Assembly: GCA_001801105.1 (NCBI GenBank)
Contig: MGWS01000006.1
Span: 41,488-105,487 of the forward strand
Origin: Gallionellales bacterium GWA2_60_18
GTDB lineage: Bacteria > Pseudomonadota > Gammaproteobacteria > Burkholderiales > Gallionellaceae
Reading direction: 5' to 3'
DNA: 64,000 nt
Position 1 is the stretch's first letter; every line of letters starts with the position of its first letter. Under the pieces are notes generated by a model. The model searched no databases, had not been told where the DNA came from, and was given only the letters and a program-made list of their open reading frames with translations. The translations under genes and the position numbers were made by a program. Positions 49,042-57,893 of the stretch are shown here, in pieces.

Positions 49042-50208
49042 ATGAAATCCGTGACCCGCAAGAGTGACTTGGCTATCAATGGCGCAGCCCCTGCATTTGA
49101 ACAAGTTCTTCACGTAGGAAGGCCGAACATCGGCAACAGGGAAGAATTGTTAAAGGCGCTTGGAGATATCGTTGATCGAAATTGGTTGACCAACGATGGG
49201 CCGCTAGTCAGAGAATTTGAAGATAATATTGCCAGACTTCATAACGTCAAGCATTGCATTGCCATATGTAATGGCACTATTGCGTTGGAAATTGCCATTC
49301 GTGCTCTGGGGCTGAAAGGTGAAGTGATCGTTCCTTCCTACAGCTTCATCGCCACTGCGCACGCCTTGTCTTGGCAAGGTATCACTCCAGTATTCGCCGA
49401 CATCGATCCAAGAACTCATAATCTCAATCCAGAATCAGTCCGGCGCATGATCACTCCAAATACCACTGGAATCATAGGCGTTCACTTGTGGGGGAGACCG
49501 GCCCCTGTTGACGAATTGGCAACAATTGCTGCGGAGTTCGGTCTTAAGCTTATGTACGATGCAGCACATGCCTTTGGCGCTAGTAACAAGGGCAGGAAGA
49601 TCGGAGCCTTTGGCAAGTGCGAGGTTTTGAGCTTTCACGCAACAAAAGTCCTCAACAGCTTCGAGGGCGGGGCCATTTTGACCAATGATTCGGAATTGGC
49701 TCAAACGGCCAAATTGATGCGTAATTTCGGTTTTGCAGGATTTGACAATGTCATTCATCCCGGCACTAACGGAAAAATGACTGAAATTTGTGCAGCAATG
49801 GGTTTAATTAACTTGCGGCACTTTGATCGATTCGTGGAAAGCAATCGTCTGGCCTATCAACGTTATTCGAAAGCACTTAAAAGCGTACCCGGGATTCGGC
49901 TATTGGAATACGAGAACGTTAACCACCCCAATTACCACTATGTAGTCGTGGAGATTGAAGAAGGGGGCGAGGCCAGGGATAAGGTAATTGAAGCCCTGCA
50001 CGCCGAAAACGTACTAGCTCGCAAATATTTCTGGCCAGGATGCCATGGCATGAAGACATACAAGTCCATCTACCCGCATGCAGGTTTGCTGTTACCGCAC
50101 ACTTGTCAGGTCGCTGATCGTGTCATAGTCCTTCCGAACGGAGCTTCACTTCCTGATGGGGCTGAAGCATGCATAAGCGACATTATCAAAGTTGTGTTGG
50201 CAAATTGA
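49042..50208 (+). CDS. DegT/DnrJ/EryC1-family sugar aminotransferase
   Basis: 388 residues. PLP-dependent, fold-type I. The PLP Lys is in LSFHATKVLNSFEGGA. The phosphate cup is near CNGTIALEIAIRAL, and the Asp/His segment is LMYDAAHAFGA. The family aminates keto-sugars bound to nucleotides (for example dTDP- or UDP-4-keto-6-deoxy sugars), building amino sugars of surface glycans. Substrate undetermined; no 4,6-dehydratase lies nearby. Low-GC codon use, like its neighbours. The stop overlaps the open frame of the next gene, with ATG 50243 downstream. Confidence 0.9.
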   Translation: MKSVTRKSDLAINGAAPAFEQVLHVGRPNIGNREELLKALGDIVDRNWLTNDGPLVREFEDNIARLHNVKHCIAICNGTIALEIAIRALGLKGEVIVPSYSFIATAHALSWQGITPVFADIDPRTHNLNPESVRRMITPNTTGIIGVHLWGRPAPVDELATIAAEFGLKLMYDAAHAFGASNKGRKIGAFGKCEVLSFHATKVLNSFEGGAILTNDSELAQTAKLMRNFGFAGFDNVIHPGTNGKMTEICAAMGLINLRHFDRFVESNRLAYQRYSKALKSVPGIRLLEYENVNHPNYHYVVVEIEEGGEARDKVIEALHAENVLARKYFWPGCHGMKTYKSIYPHAGLLLPHTCQVADRVIVLPNGASLPDGAEACISDIIKVVLAN

Positions 50209-50242
50209 CCACCAAGGGAATTCAGGGGTTGTGAGCGAAGCC

Positions 50243-51532
50243 ATGAATGAATCTTCAGTAAAAAATGTTTTGGTGTTCCCCTACGGTACGGAAATTTCAA
50301 ATGAGATTGTGAGTTCTTTAATTCACAACAAGCATTTTCACCTGTTATGTGCAACAAGTGACGAAGCGCTGATTCAAATCTCCAGGCAAGCCAACCTGCA
50401 TTTTCTTCCACATGTAAACGATCCGAATTTCGAATCTGACCTATTGAAACTGATTCAAAATCTTGGCGTTTCCTTTGTCATACCTGCTCACGATGATGTC
50501 GCTTTGCTTCTCTCCGGAATGTCCTTACCGAAGGACTGTGTGGTTATCGGGCAAAGCCATGAAGCAAATTCGATTGTCAGGTACAAGAGCAAGACTTATG
50601 CGAATCTGAAACACATCGTGCCAGTGCCCGCAATTTACCGCCTGTGCGATGACATACCATTTCCTGTTTTTATCAAACCGGATCGCGGGCAGGGATCGAA
50701 GTCAACTCAATATATTCCCGACAAGCTCGCCCTCGATAACTTTCTGCTTGGAAGGGACAGCAGCGCATTTATCATTTGCGAATTTCTCCCGGGCGAAGAA
50801 TTTACAGTGGACTGTTTTTCTGATCGCGGGTCAATTTGCTACGCAGGTCCACGCACCAGGGAAAGAACGATCAATGGGATTTCCACTCTATCGCGCTCAT
50901 TCAGTTCGGGGCCAGATTGGGAAACACTGCAACACATGGCAGCAAGGATAAGTGGTCACTTCTGCATGCATGGATTATGGTTCTTCCAGGCCAAGAAGGA
51001 CGCGAATGGTGAACTTCGCCTGCTGGAAGTTGCCACCCGGGTTTCCGGCACCATGATGGTAAATAGAGCAAAGGGAATCAATTTTGTCGAACTTGCGCTT
51101 TGGCAGGCGGTCGGACGCAAGGTTTCAGTGAATGCCTCTCCGGGTCAAGTTATCGTACGCAGAACGCTCGATCCCCACTATCAGTTCGACCAGGAATTCG
51201 ATCGGCTCCTGGTTGATTTTGACGACACCTTACTGGTGAATGGAAAGCTTAACGTCGAGGTAATCGGACTGATTTTCAAGGCAAAGAATGAAAATAAACC
51301 GGTAATCCTGATCACTAGGAATCAGAATCGCCGGCTGGCCACAACGCTGCATAAATTCGGAATTACGGCAATTTTCGATGATGTCCTCCATATTGACGTG
51401 GAACAAAGCAAGTCCTCGTTCACTCAGGCAGGCGATCTGTTGGTCGATGACTCTTTTGCAGAAAGAACTTCAGTGCTTGAGTCGGGCGCCAAAAGCATTT
51501 CCCTGGACATGGTAGGCATGTACTTGGATTAA
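50243..51532 (+). CDS. ATP-grasp / HAD-like fusion protein
   Basis: 429 residues. The N-terminal 300 or so form an ATP-grasp ligase: pre-ATP domain (NVLVFPYGTEISNEIVSSL), central phosphate loop IKPDRGQGSKSTQYI, and the Mg/substrate end VATRVSGTMMVNRAKG. The last ~110 residues are a HAD-like fold: DFDDTLLVNGKL (motif I with both Asp), LITRNQNRR (motif II) and DLLVDDSFAER (motif IV). ATP-grasp enzymes ligate carboxylates to amines; next to a sugar aminotransferase, acylation of an amino sugar by an amino acid is a fair guess. Start ATG 50243 lacks a strong RBS; GTG 50231 is possible. Confidence 0.78.
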   Translation: MNESSVKNVLVFPYGTEISNEIVSSLIHNKHFHLLCATSDEALIQISRQANLHFLPHVNDPNFESDLLKLIQNLGVSFVIPAHDDVALLLSGMSLPKDCVVIGQSHEANSIVRYKSKTYANLKHIVPVPAIYRLCDDIPFPVFIKPDRGQGSKSTQYIPDKLALDNFLLGRDSSAFIICEFLPGEEFTVDCFSDRGSICYAGPRTRERTINGISTLSRSFSSGPDWETLQHMAARISGHFCMHGLWFFQAKKDANGELRLLEVATRVSGTMMVNRAKGINFVELALWQAVGRKVSVNASPGQVIVRRTLDPHYQFDQEFDRLLVDFDDTLLVNGKLNVEVIGLIFKAKNENKPVILITRNQNRRLATTLHKFGITAIFDDVLHIDVEQSKSSFTQAGDLLVDDSFAERTSVLESGAKSISLDMVGMYLD

Positions 51533-51653
51533 CAGAACATATCCAACAGGAATTGTCCGTTGTGCGACTGCATTACAAAACGGAATTCAAAATGGAACCT
51601 GCCGGACAGACCGGCAAGAGCAAATAGCTGCACACCATTAATTTGGGGAAAAA

Positions 51654-53909
51654 ATGAATAGCAAGGACTCGTGCATCACGAACAAGGTTAGCGTCATCAT
51701 TCCCGTTTATGGTGCTGAGCAGTACCTTAATGATTGTATTGACAGTGTATTGAGTCAAAGGGATATTGATCTCGAGATCGTTTGCATCCATGACGAAAGC
51801 CCGGATAACTCATTGTGGATTCTGGAAACGTACAGGTCCGAATATCCGGGAATCATAAAAATAATTGACCAAAAAAACACCGGGGGAGCTACGGCGATCA
51901 ATAACGGACTTGACGCTTCCTCAGGCGAGTTTGTGATGGTCCTGGACTGCGACGATTTCATAATAGGCAATGGACTTCAGTATCTTTATGACCGGATACG
52001 AAAAGACAATAGCGATTTTGTCATTTCGAAAATACAAAAGTACTCAAACGAGAAATACTCAACCGCATACGATAGAGCATGGATAAATAGTGATTACGTA
52101 ATCACCAATGAAGTCCAGAAACAAAAATTGTTTCAGAACGGCATGTATACCGGTTTACTGTTCAGGTCTGAATTCCTGAATAAGCATCGAATACGGATGA
52201 AGGACGGATTGCGCGTAGCCGACAGGCCGTTCACCGCACTTGCTTACGCATTTGCCAAAAGGATATCAGTTGCAAATTACGTTACCTGCGCCTGGAGGAA
52301 AAGAAACTCCGCCGAAAGCATTTCACTTACAGACAGGGTGTATGACAGGCAGGAAATTCATGACCGAATCGAGATGGCGAATTGTATTCATGACTCTCTC
52401 GTTGCCAATAACTTTCCTCAGTACAAGAATTACTATGATAAAGATATTCCCAAAAGAATAATCTGGCAGCTCCGTCGAGGTTGGGCAACATGGCGATTTG
52501 ACGTGGGATACCACAATTATTTTTTTTCGGAGAGCAAGAGCTATTTTCTAAAGCTCGATGAAGACTTGTTCAAGCACCACCCAATCTACATCAGACTATT
52601 ATCCAATGCCTTATATCGATCTCGCAGAGTCAGCTTTCTAGCACTTTCCGCGGCCTTCTTTCTTGCCAGTATGGGGTCTGACATCAAAACGGGCTTCGCA
52701 CGTTCAATACGTCATACTCTGAAAGCATTGTCGAACCGGGTTCCGATATCGATATTCAGGCTTGCTCACAGGTGGTTTCCGCAATACCAGCATCACAAAT
52801 CCTATCGGCGCTTCCTGAATACAACCAAAGTGGATGATGCCACCATCATTTTCGAAAGTAATTTTGGAAAGTCCTTTTCTGGAAATCCGAAATACATATA
52901 CAAATACATCCTGGAGAATTTCCCCGAATTCAATTGCATTTGGGTGAACCAGGGACGCAGGCTGGAAATTGACGGCAACCCCAATCAAATTAAACGTGGC
53001 ACGAACGAATACTACTACTACCTGGCCATATCCAGATTTTGGGTAAACAACATCAGGTTTCCGGTGGAGGAGAAACGAAAGTCAACCGTCTATCTCCAAA
53101 CCTGGCATGGCACACCTCTTAAAGCACTCGGTTTTGACATTCCTTACCAGGGGCCAGAGGTGGCGGCTCGAGAGAGTCTATTTCGGGAATCTCGGAACTG
53201 GAGCTACTTACTTTGCCAAAACGAGTACTCTGCCGCCCACTTCAAGAGCGCTTTCCAATACAACGGCAATATCATCAATTTCGGATATCCGTGCAACGAC
53301 ATCTTCTACTCCAAAGACAAGTCTGAAATATCGAAACGTGTTCGGGACAAACTGAACATTCCTCATGAGAGCAAGGTCGTTTTATATGCGCCGACCTGGC
53401 GAGACCAGAGTCAGATTTCGAAGTGGGTATTCAAGTCCCAATCGGCGATTGACTACAGCAACTGGGCCGCAAATACCAGTTCGGACACTGTATTGCTGGT
53501 AAGGGAACACCATCTGGTTCAGCCGGGAATTGTGGATGACTCATTATCCGGCCGCATTATCGACGTAAGCCGATACGATGATGTGAGCGAATTGCTGCTC
53601 ATCTCGGACTGCCTGGTAACTGACTATTCTTCCGTTTTCTTCGATTACCTGAATCTTCAACGTCCGATAGTTTTCTTCATGCATGACAAGGAGTCGTACC
53701 AATCATCCATGCGCCCATTTTATATTGATATCGAAACTGAATTGCCGGGCCCGATCGTCACAGACCAGGATTCACTTCATCAATGCATCAACAAAAGCGA
53801 CGAAGTATTGCGCTCGTATTCGTCTCGACTTTCAGAAGCAAAGAAAATGTATTGCGCAAATGACGACGGTAATGCGGCGAGCAGGGTAGTAAACTACATA
53901 TTCAAGTAA
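51654..53909 (+). CDS. Bifunctional GT2 glycosyltransferase / CDP-glycerol glycerophosphotransferase
   Basis: 751 residues, two modules. Residues 10-240: GT2 (GT-A) domain with VSVIIPVYGAEQYLNDCIDS and the metal-binding LDCDDF, a DxD-like site. Residues about 390-751: TagF-type domain with IIFESNFGKSFSGNPKYIY, QTWHGTPLKALGF, VLYAPTWRDQ and VTDYSSVFFDYL. The middle is basic and helical, possibly for membrane contact. Such fusions make glycosyl-glycerol-phosphate repeats (poly-glycerophosphate capsules, teichoic-acid-like polymers). ATG 51654 with GGGG upstream. Most AT-rich gene of the window; preceded by a 121-bp gap with a short hairpin but no clear promoter. Confidence 0.87.
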   Translation: MNSKDSCITNKVSVIIPVYGAEQYLNDCIDSVLSQRDIDLEIVCIHDESPDNSLWILETYRSEYPGIIKIIDQKNTGGATAINNGLDASSGEFVMVLDCDDFIIGNGLQYLYDRIRKDNSDFVISKIQKYSNEKYSTAYDRAWINSDYVITNEVQKQKLFQNGMYTGLLFRSEFLNKHRIRMKDGLRVADRPFTALAYAFAKRISVANYVTCAWRKRNSAESISLTDRVYDRQEIHDRIEMANCIHDSLVANNFPQYKNYYDKDIPKRIIWQLRRGWATWRFDVGYHNYFFSESKSYFLKLDEDLFKHHPIYIRLLSNALYRSRRVSFLALSAAFFLASMGSDIKTGFARSIRHTLKALSNRVPISIFRLAHRWFPQYQHHKSYRRFLNTTKVDDATIIFESNFGKSFSGNPKYIYKYILENFPEFNCIWVNQGRRLEIDGNPNQIKRGTNEYYYYLAISRFWVNNIRFPVEEKRKSTVYLQTWHGTPLKALGFDIPYQGPEVAARESLFRESRNWSYLLCQNEYSAAHFKSAFQYNGNIINFGYPCNDIFYSKDKSEISKRVRDKLNIPHESKVVLYAPTWRDQSQISKWVFKSQSAIDYSNWAANTSSDTVLLVREHHLVQPGIVDDSLSGRIIDVSRYDDVSELLLISDCLVTDYSSVFFDYLNLQRPIVFFMHDKESYQSSMRPFYIDIETELPGPIVTDQDSLHQCINKSDEVLRSYSSRLSEAKKMYCANDDGNAASRVVNYIFK

Positions 53910-53924
53910 AGTGTCTGCAACCAA

Positions 53925-54085
53925 TCAACGTCGGTTGGACTGGCCCATGGCATGCAGACGGCACTTGTCGGCAAGGTGCCAACCCCCTCTATGCTTTCGA
54001 GAAGCATAACCGTGAAGCACCGGAAGCCTTCTACGCACTGATCAATGAATCGGCAAAACCACCAGAAACCGGGAGAACCGCATGA
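53925..54085 (+). pseudogene. C-terminal remnant of an unidentified gene, coupled to tagD
   Basis: In the frame ending at the TGA 54083-54085 the DNA reads NVGWTGPWHADGTCRQGANP, then YAFEKHNREAPEAFYALINE, then SAKPPETGRTA. It has GC-rich codon use unlike the AT-rich gene before it. There is no start codon in the frame, and the stop overlaps the tagD ATG (ATGA), the usual sign of two adjacent genes in one operon. I read this as the tail of a gene once upstream of tagD and now cut off by insertion or exchange of the AT-rich cassette. The protein family is not recognised. Confidence 0.45.
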
Positions 54086-54474
54086 CCACCGTGATCACCT
54101 TCGGCACCTTCGATGTCTTCCATGTCGGCCACCTCCGCATCCTCGAACGCGCGCGTGAATTGGGTGATCGCCTGCTGGTCGGTGTATCGACGGACAAGAT
54201 GAACTTCGACAAAAAAGGGCGCTACCCGGTCTACAGCCAAGAGGAGCGCATTGCGATCATCCGCTCCCTGCGCCATGTCGACGATGTATTTCTGGAAGAA
54301 TCGCTCGCGCTCAAGCGCCATTACCTGTTGGAATACCGGGCTGACGTACTGGTGATGGGAGACGACTGGGTTGGCAAGTTCGACGAGTTCAAGGACATCT
54401 GTAAGGTCGAGTACCTTCCGAGGACCCCCTCGATTTCGACCACGGAAGTCATCGAAAGGATCCGTTTCAAATAA
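54082..54474 (+). CDS. tagD: Glycerol-3-phosphate cytidylyltransferase
   Basis: 130 residues, full length. Makes CDP-glycerol from CTP and glycerol-3-phosphate, the donor for poly-glycerophosphate synthesis. Nucleotidylyltransferase motifs are complete: GTFDVFHVGHLRIL (HxGH) and RTPSISTTEVI, the RTxGISTT equivalent. GC-rich, unlike the cassette at 47.5-53.9 kb, so it belongs to the older part of the locus. Its natural customers are the two glycerophosphotransferase-like proteins at 47470 and 51654. The ATG overlaps the stop of an upstream gene remnant. Confidence 0.95.
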   Translation: MTTVITFGTFDVFHVGHLRILERARELGDRLLVGVSTDKMNFDKKGRYPVYSQEERIAIIRSLRHVDDVFLEESLALKRHYLLEYRADVLVMGDDWVGKFDEFKDICKVEYLPRTPSISTTEVIERIRFK

Positions 54475-54645
54475 GTCCGGACCAGTGGGATCGGGCTTGA
54501 CGTTGTTGATGAATTTTCCATGCTCCCTGCCAATGAACAGCCATGCTCTCTTTCTGCGCGGCATCAGCAGGATAAACGGAAAGAGCATCGCCCAGTAGAG
54601 CAAAGATGAAAGCAGCCGGGGTGCTGCCGCCTGTGCGCCCCGCAT
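54475..54645 (-). pseudogene. N-terminal remnant of a glycerophosphotransferase-like gene
   Basis: On the minus strand, right after the ABC transporter stop, ATG 54645 opens a frame reading MRGAQAAAPRLLSSLLYWAM, then a hydrophobic segment FPFILLMP and RRKRAWLFIGREHGKFINNV. Hydrophobic anchor plus WLF-x-G-x6-F-x-NN is how TagF/TagB-type proteins begin. After about 57 residues the frame runs into tagD antisense and loses similarity. The reading frame is open, but only the start of the gene is left. It probably once was the next gene of the flippase operon, truncated where tagD was joined. Confidence 0.5.
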
Positions 54646-54649
54646 CCTG

Positions 54650-56473
54650 TCAGCTTCCCTCCACTGTCTGTTCGGGATTGGCGATCTGCCCCGCGCGAAC
54701 CAGTTCGCCAAAGACCTCGTTCTCTGCTGCAAGCGTGCTGAAATCGCCCGTGCCCGCGATCTCGCCGTTGCGCATGACGACGATGGTGTCCGCAAGCATC
54801 GCCGTGGACAAGCGGTGTGCGACCAGGATCACGGTCTTCGAGCCTTTCATGGCGCGGATCGCGGCGATCACGGCCTGTTCGGTGACGGTATCGAGCGCGC
54901 TGGTAGCCTCGTCCATCACCAGCACGGCGGGATCGCGGTAAAGCGCGCGGGCGATGCCGATGCGCTGGATCTGCCCGCCCGACAGCCGCACGCCGCGTTC
55001 GCCCACTTTGGTCCGGTAACCATCCGCGAGTTCCTGCACGATGAAGTCATGGATATTCGCCGCGCGCGCCGCCTGCTCCAGCGCCGCCATGTCGATCTCC
55101 TCCGGCTTCAGGCCGAGGGCGATGTTCTCGGCGATGCTGGTATCGGACAGGAATATCTGCTGCGGCACATAGCCGATGGCACTCTGCCAGGCAGGGAGCG
55201 TGGCCTTGTCTAGCAGCACTCCGTCGACGCGGATCTCGCCGCGCGTGGGCGGCAGCAGACCGAGCAGCAGATCGACCAGCGTCGTTTTGCCCGCGCCCGT
55301 CCCGCCTACCAGCGCGACGGTGGTGTTGGCGGAAATGTCGAGGGTGACTTCGCGCAGTGCATCCTGTTTTGCCTTGGCATAACGGAAACCCAGCCCGTTG
55401 ATAGAGATGCGCTCTGCGGGAAACAGCCGTTGCTCGCCGCGCGCGGCACCCGCCTTGCCGGCCAGCAACAGGTCGCGGCAAATGGCTTCGAGTGGCGCTG
55501 ATGCCACCTGCAACGTGGTCGCCGCGCGATAGACTTGGTGCAGCGCGGGGATCAGCCGGTAACCGGCGACGGCATACAGCCCGAGCAGCGGGATGGTTTT
55601 GGTGAAATCGTCATCTTCCATGACCAGATAGATGGCCACGCCGAACAGGGCCGCCATCGCCAGCAGCTCCAGCAGGATGCGAGGCAGGTTGGAGATACTG
55701 TCCGCGACCGCCTGGCGGTTTGAATAGGTGCGCGAGGCGCTGATGAAGCGGTCGAGGTAGCTGTCCTCCAGTCCGCGCAACTTGATCTCCTTGATGCCGC
55801 CGACCAGCTCGGTGAGCGTCTTGAATCGCCCCTGGTTGGCCTTCTGGCGCTCGCGCCCGACGTTGCCTAGCAGGGTGTGCGCAGATAAATACACCAGCGC
55901 ATAGATACCGCCGATGCCGCCGCCCATCATCAGCGCCGCGACCGGATGAACGCTGAACAACAGGGCGATGATGGCGAGGGCGACCAGCCCGTAAGCGATC
56001 ATGTTGCCCAGCGGCTTCAGCACGTTCGAAGTCACGTAATCGACATCGGTCAGCACGGATTTCGTTATGGCTGCACTGTGGCGCCCGAGGAAGAACTGGT
56101 ACGGCTGGTGCAGGTAATTGGCCAGCAGCCGCTTGGCGATACTGCTGCGCCGCATGTTGATGAAACGGTACAGAGCATAGTGCGCAAGCGCGCGGTAGGT
56201 CGAGATGAACATGTAAAGCAGGAACACACCAGCCGCGAGACGCAGCATGAATTCCTGATGATTGTCCGCGCCGGAGAAGCGGAATAGCGCCGCGATGAGC
56301 GGCGAATGCACGGTCAGGTCGGGATTGGCGGCCACCGCAAGAAAGGGCATAAAGACAAACACGCCGGCCGTCTCCACCGCGGCCAGCCCGAACAGCACCG
56401 GCAACAGCAGGATCGCGGTGCGCAATTCCTTCGGCGTCAGCAGGATCGAAAGTTTTTTGTATTTATCGAGCAT
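54650..56473 (-). CDS. ABC exporter/flippase, fused permease-ATPase (PglK/MsbA type)
   Basis: 607 residues. Six membrane helices in residues 1-320 (for example LLPVLFGLAAVETAGVFVF, MIAYGLVALAIIALLF). The ATPase domain follows: Walker A GGTGAGKTT, Q-loop YVPQQIFL, signature LSGGQIQRIG, Walker B LVMDEATSALD and H-loop His in VAHRLS. Half-transporter working as a homodimer; PglK-like members flip lipid-linked oligosaccharides, fitting the polysaccharide locus, although lipid A-type export is also possible. GC-rich; downstream of the DPM1-like GT2 on the minus strand (47-bp gap). Confidence 0.9.
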   Translation of the reverse strand: MLDKYKKLSILLTPKELRTAILLLPVLFGLAAVETAGVFVFMPFLAVAANPDLTVHSPLIAALFRFSGADNHQEFMLRLAAGVFLLYMFISTYRALAHYALYRFINMRRSSIAKRLLANYLHQPYQFFLGRHSAAITKSVLTDVDYVTSNVLKPLGNMIAYGLVALAIIALLFSVHPVAALMMGGGIGGIYALVYLSAHTLLGNVGRERQKANQGRFKTLTELVGGIKEIKLRGLEDSYLDRFISASRTYSNRQAVADSISNLPRILLELLAMAALFGVAIYLVMEDDDFTKTIPLLGLYAVAGYRLIPALHQVYRAATTLQVASAPLEAICRDLLLAGKAGAARGEQRLFPAERISINGLGFRYAKAKQDALREVTLDISANTTVALVGGTGAGKTTLVDLLLGLLPPTRGEIRVDGVLLDKATLPAWQSAIGYVPQQIFLSDTSIAENIALGLKPEEIDMAALEQAARAANIHDFIVQELADGYRTKVGERGVRLSGGQIQRIGIARALYRDPAVLVMDEATSALDTVTEQAVIAAIRAMKGSKTVILVAHRLSTAMLADTIVVMRNGEIAGTGDFSTLAAENEVFGELVRAGQIANPEQTVEGS

Positions 56474-56520
56474 GGTTCTGGATTCGCAGGCATCCGGTCA
56501 GGAGGTATGCGGCAAGGCCG

Positions 56521-57396
56521 CTATTTGTGTTCGCCGGGTGGCCGCGCAGAAGGCTGGTACATGATCTGCGTGATCTGCTCGGACACCAGCCCGATCAGGA
56601 AGACGATGACCGACGTGACCAGCATCAATGCGCTCATATTGGTGAAGCGATGGAAAGCCAGGAAGGTATAGAGATAATTGCCGCTCCCCAGCAGAAAAAA
56701 GAACACGCTGAACGGAAAGAACAGCTTCAGCGGCGAATACAGCGAACCGATCTTGAAGATGATGAGCAGAAAACGGACGCCGTCGCGGAACGGCTGGATG
56801 TGGCTGCTGCCGACACGTTTGGCGGCATGGATAGGCTCATAAGCGACGGCATAGCCGGAGCGGAAAAAGGCCATCGTGCTCGTGGTCGGATAGGAGAACC
56901 CGTTCGGCAGCAGGTACAGAAACTCGCGGAACTTGTCCGCGCGCACGGCACGGAAGCCCGAGGTGAGATCTTCGATGCGATGGTTCGTCATATAGCTCGC
57001 CAGCCGGTTGTAGAAACCGTTGGCCGCTGCCCGGTGCAGCCCGGCCTGCGAACGCCGGCTGCGCGCGCCCACCACCATGTCGTAGCCCTGTTCGAGCTTC
57101 GCCAGCAGCGCGGGGATGTCCCGCGGCTGGTGTTGCCCGTCGGCATCCATGAACAGCAGGATATCGCCCTGCGCGGCGCGCGTCCCGGATTTGACCGCCG
57201 CGCCGTTGCCCATGCCGTAGGGATGCGTGACGACCTTCACCCCGCATTGACGGCAGACATCGGCGGTATCGTCCGTCGAACCGTCGCTGACCACGATGAT
57301 CTCGGCGCCCGGCGCCTGCACCTGTATCTCCGGCAGCAGGGTGCGCAGGCTGGCCGCTTCGTTTCGGGCGGGGAGGATGATGGTCAGGTTTTTCAT
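56521..57396 (-). CDS. DPM1-like GT2 glycosyltransferase with two C-terminal membrane helices
   Basis: 291 residues. GT-A domain: LTIILPARNEAASLRTLLPE, VVSDGSTDDTADVC and the DxD site FMDADGQH. The acceptor-lipid region is followed by two C-terminal helices (LFFPFSVFFFLLGSGNYLY; LMLVTSVIVFLIGLVSEQI). This is the polyprenyl-phosphate glycosyltransferase layout (dolichol-phosphate mannosyltransferase-like, ArnC/GtrB relatives). It would charge undecaprenyl phosphate with a sugar for transfer across the membrane, possibly for the GT-C protein at 58227. ATG 57396 is well placed (MKNLTIILPARN). Confidence 0.9.
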   Translation of the reverse strand: MKNLTIILPARNEAASLRTLLPEIQVQAPGAEIIVVSDGSTDDTADVCRQCGVKVVTHPYGMGNGAAVKSGTRAAQGDILLFMDADGQHQPRDIPALLAKLEQGYDMVVGARSRRSQAGLHRAAANGFYNRLASYMTNHRIEDLTSGFRAVRADKFREFLYLLPNGFSYPTTSTMAFFRSGYAVAYEPIHAAKRVGSSHIQPFRDGVRFLLIIFKIGSLYSPLKLFFPFSVFFFLLGSGNYLYTFLAFHRFTNMSALMLVTSVIVFLIGLVSEQITQIMYQPSARPPGEHK

Positions 57397-57425
57397 TTAC
57401 TGTGCATGCAATGTCAGTACAAAGT

Positions 57426-57893
57426 TCATAAAGCGCCCAGGCTCAACTGCCTGATTTCGTCCAGTGCGGCACGCGGAGAAAGAATATGCAACACGCCCAG
57501 TGGATGCAGGCAAAGCAAGTCATCATCACCGCTGACCAGCCGGCTGACGCCGGCCGCCATTGCCGTATGCACAAATGCATCGTCTTTTGCATCGCGCGAA
57601 AAGGATTGCCTGCCTATATCAGGCGGAACATCTACCCATACCGCACAGGCACTCAACTCATGCAGCAAGCGCTTTCTGTGCTCGATGGGCAAGTAACGAT
57701 CAAACCTTGGCTTCCAGATACGCGATGCCAGTTCGTCAAAAGTCGCCTGGGAGAACACCAGCACCCCTTCCGCCAGTAACCGGTCTACCAATTCAGCAGG
57801 TGCGCCGCGCGGGGCAAGGGCAGCGCTCAATAGCACATTGGTATCAATCACCACTCGCGCATAATCAGCCAACACAGCAGATTTAACTTTCAT
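57426..57893 (-). CDS. PIN-domain toxin (VapC-like, COG1569 type)
   Basis: 155 residues. PIN nuclease residues: VVIDTNVLLSAAL (first Asp), Glu in FDELASRIW, and DAKDDAFVHTA plus VSGDDDLL supply the remaining acidic cluster. VapC-like PIN toxins cleave RNA, typically tRNA or rRNA loops. The first 11 nt overlap the antitoxin gene upstream, the standard antitoxin-first order. The N-terminal ~8 residues (MKVKSAVL) may be extra; no strong RBS visible because of the overlap. Confidence 0.88.
   Translation of the reverse strand: MKVKSAVLADYARVVIDTNVLLSAALAPRGAPAELVDRLLAEGVLVFSQATFDELASRIWKPRFDRYLPIEHRKRLLHELSACAVWVDVPPDIGRQSFSRDAKDDAFVHTAMAAGVSRLVSGDDDLLCLHPLGVLHILSPRAALDEIRQLSLGAL

Noticed and set aside
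54031..54795. 254-codon minus-strand ORF covering tagD
   Set aside because: Only 54475-54645 resembles a gene start; the rest is antisense to tagD or upstream frame of the ABC transporter.
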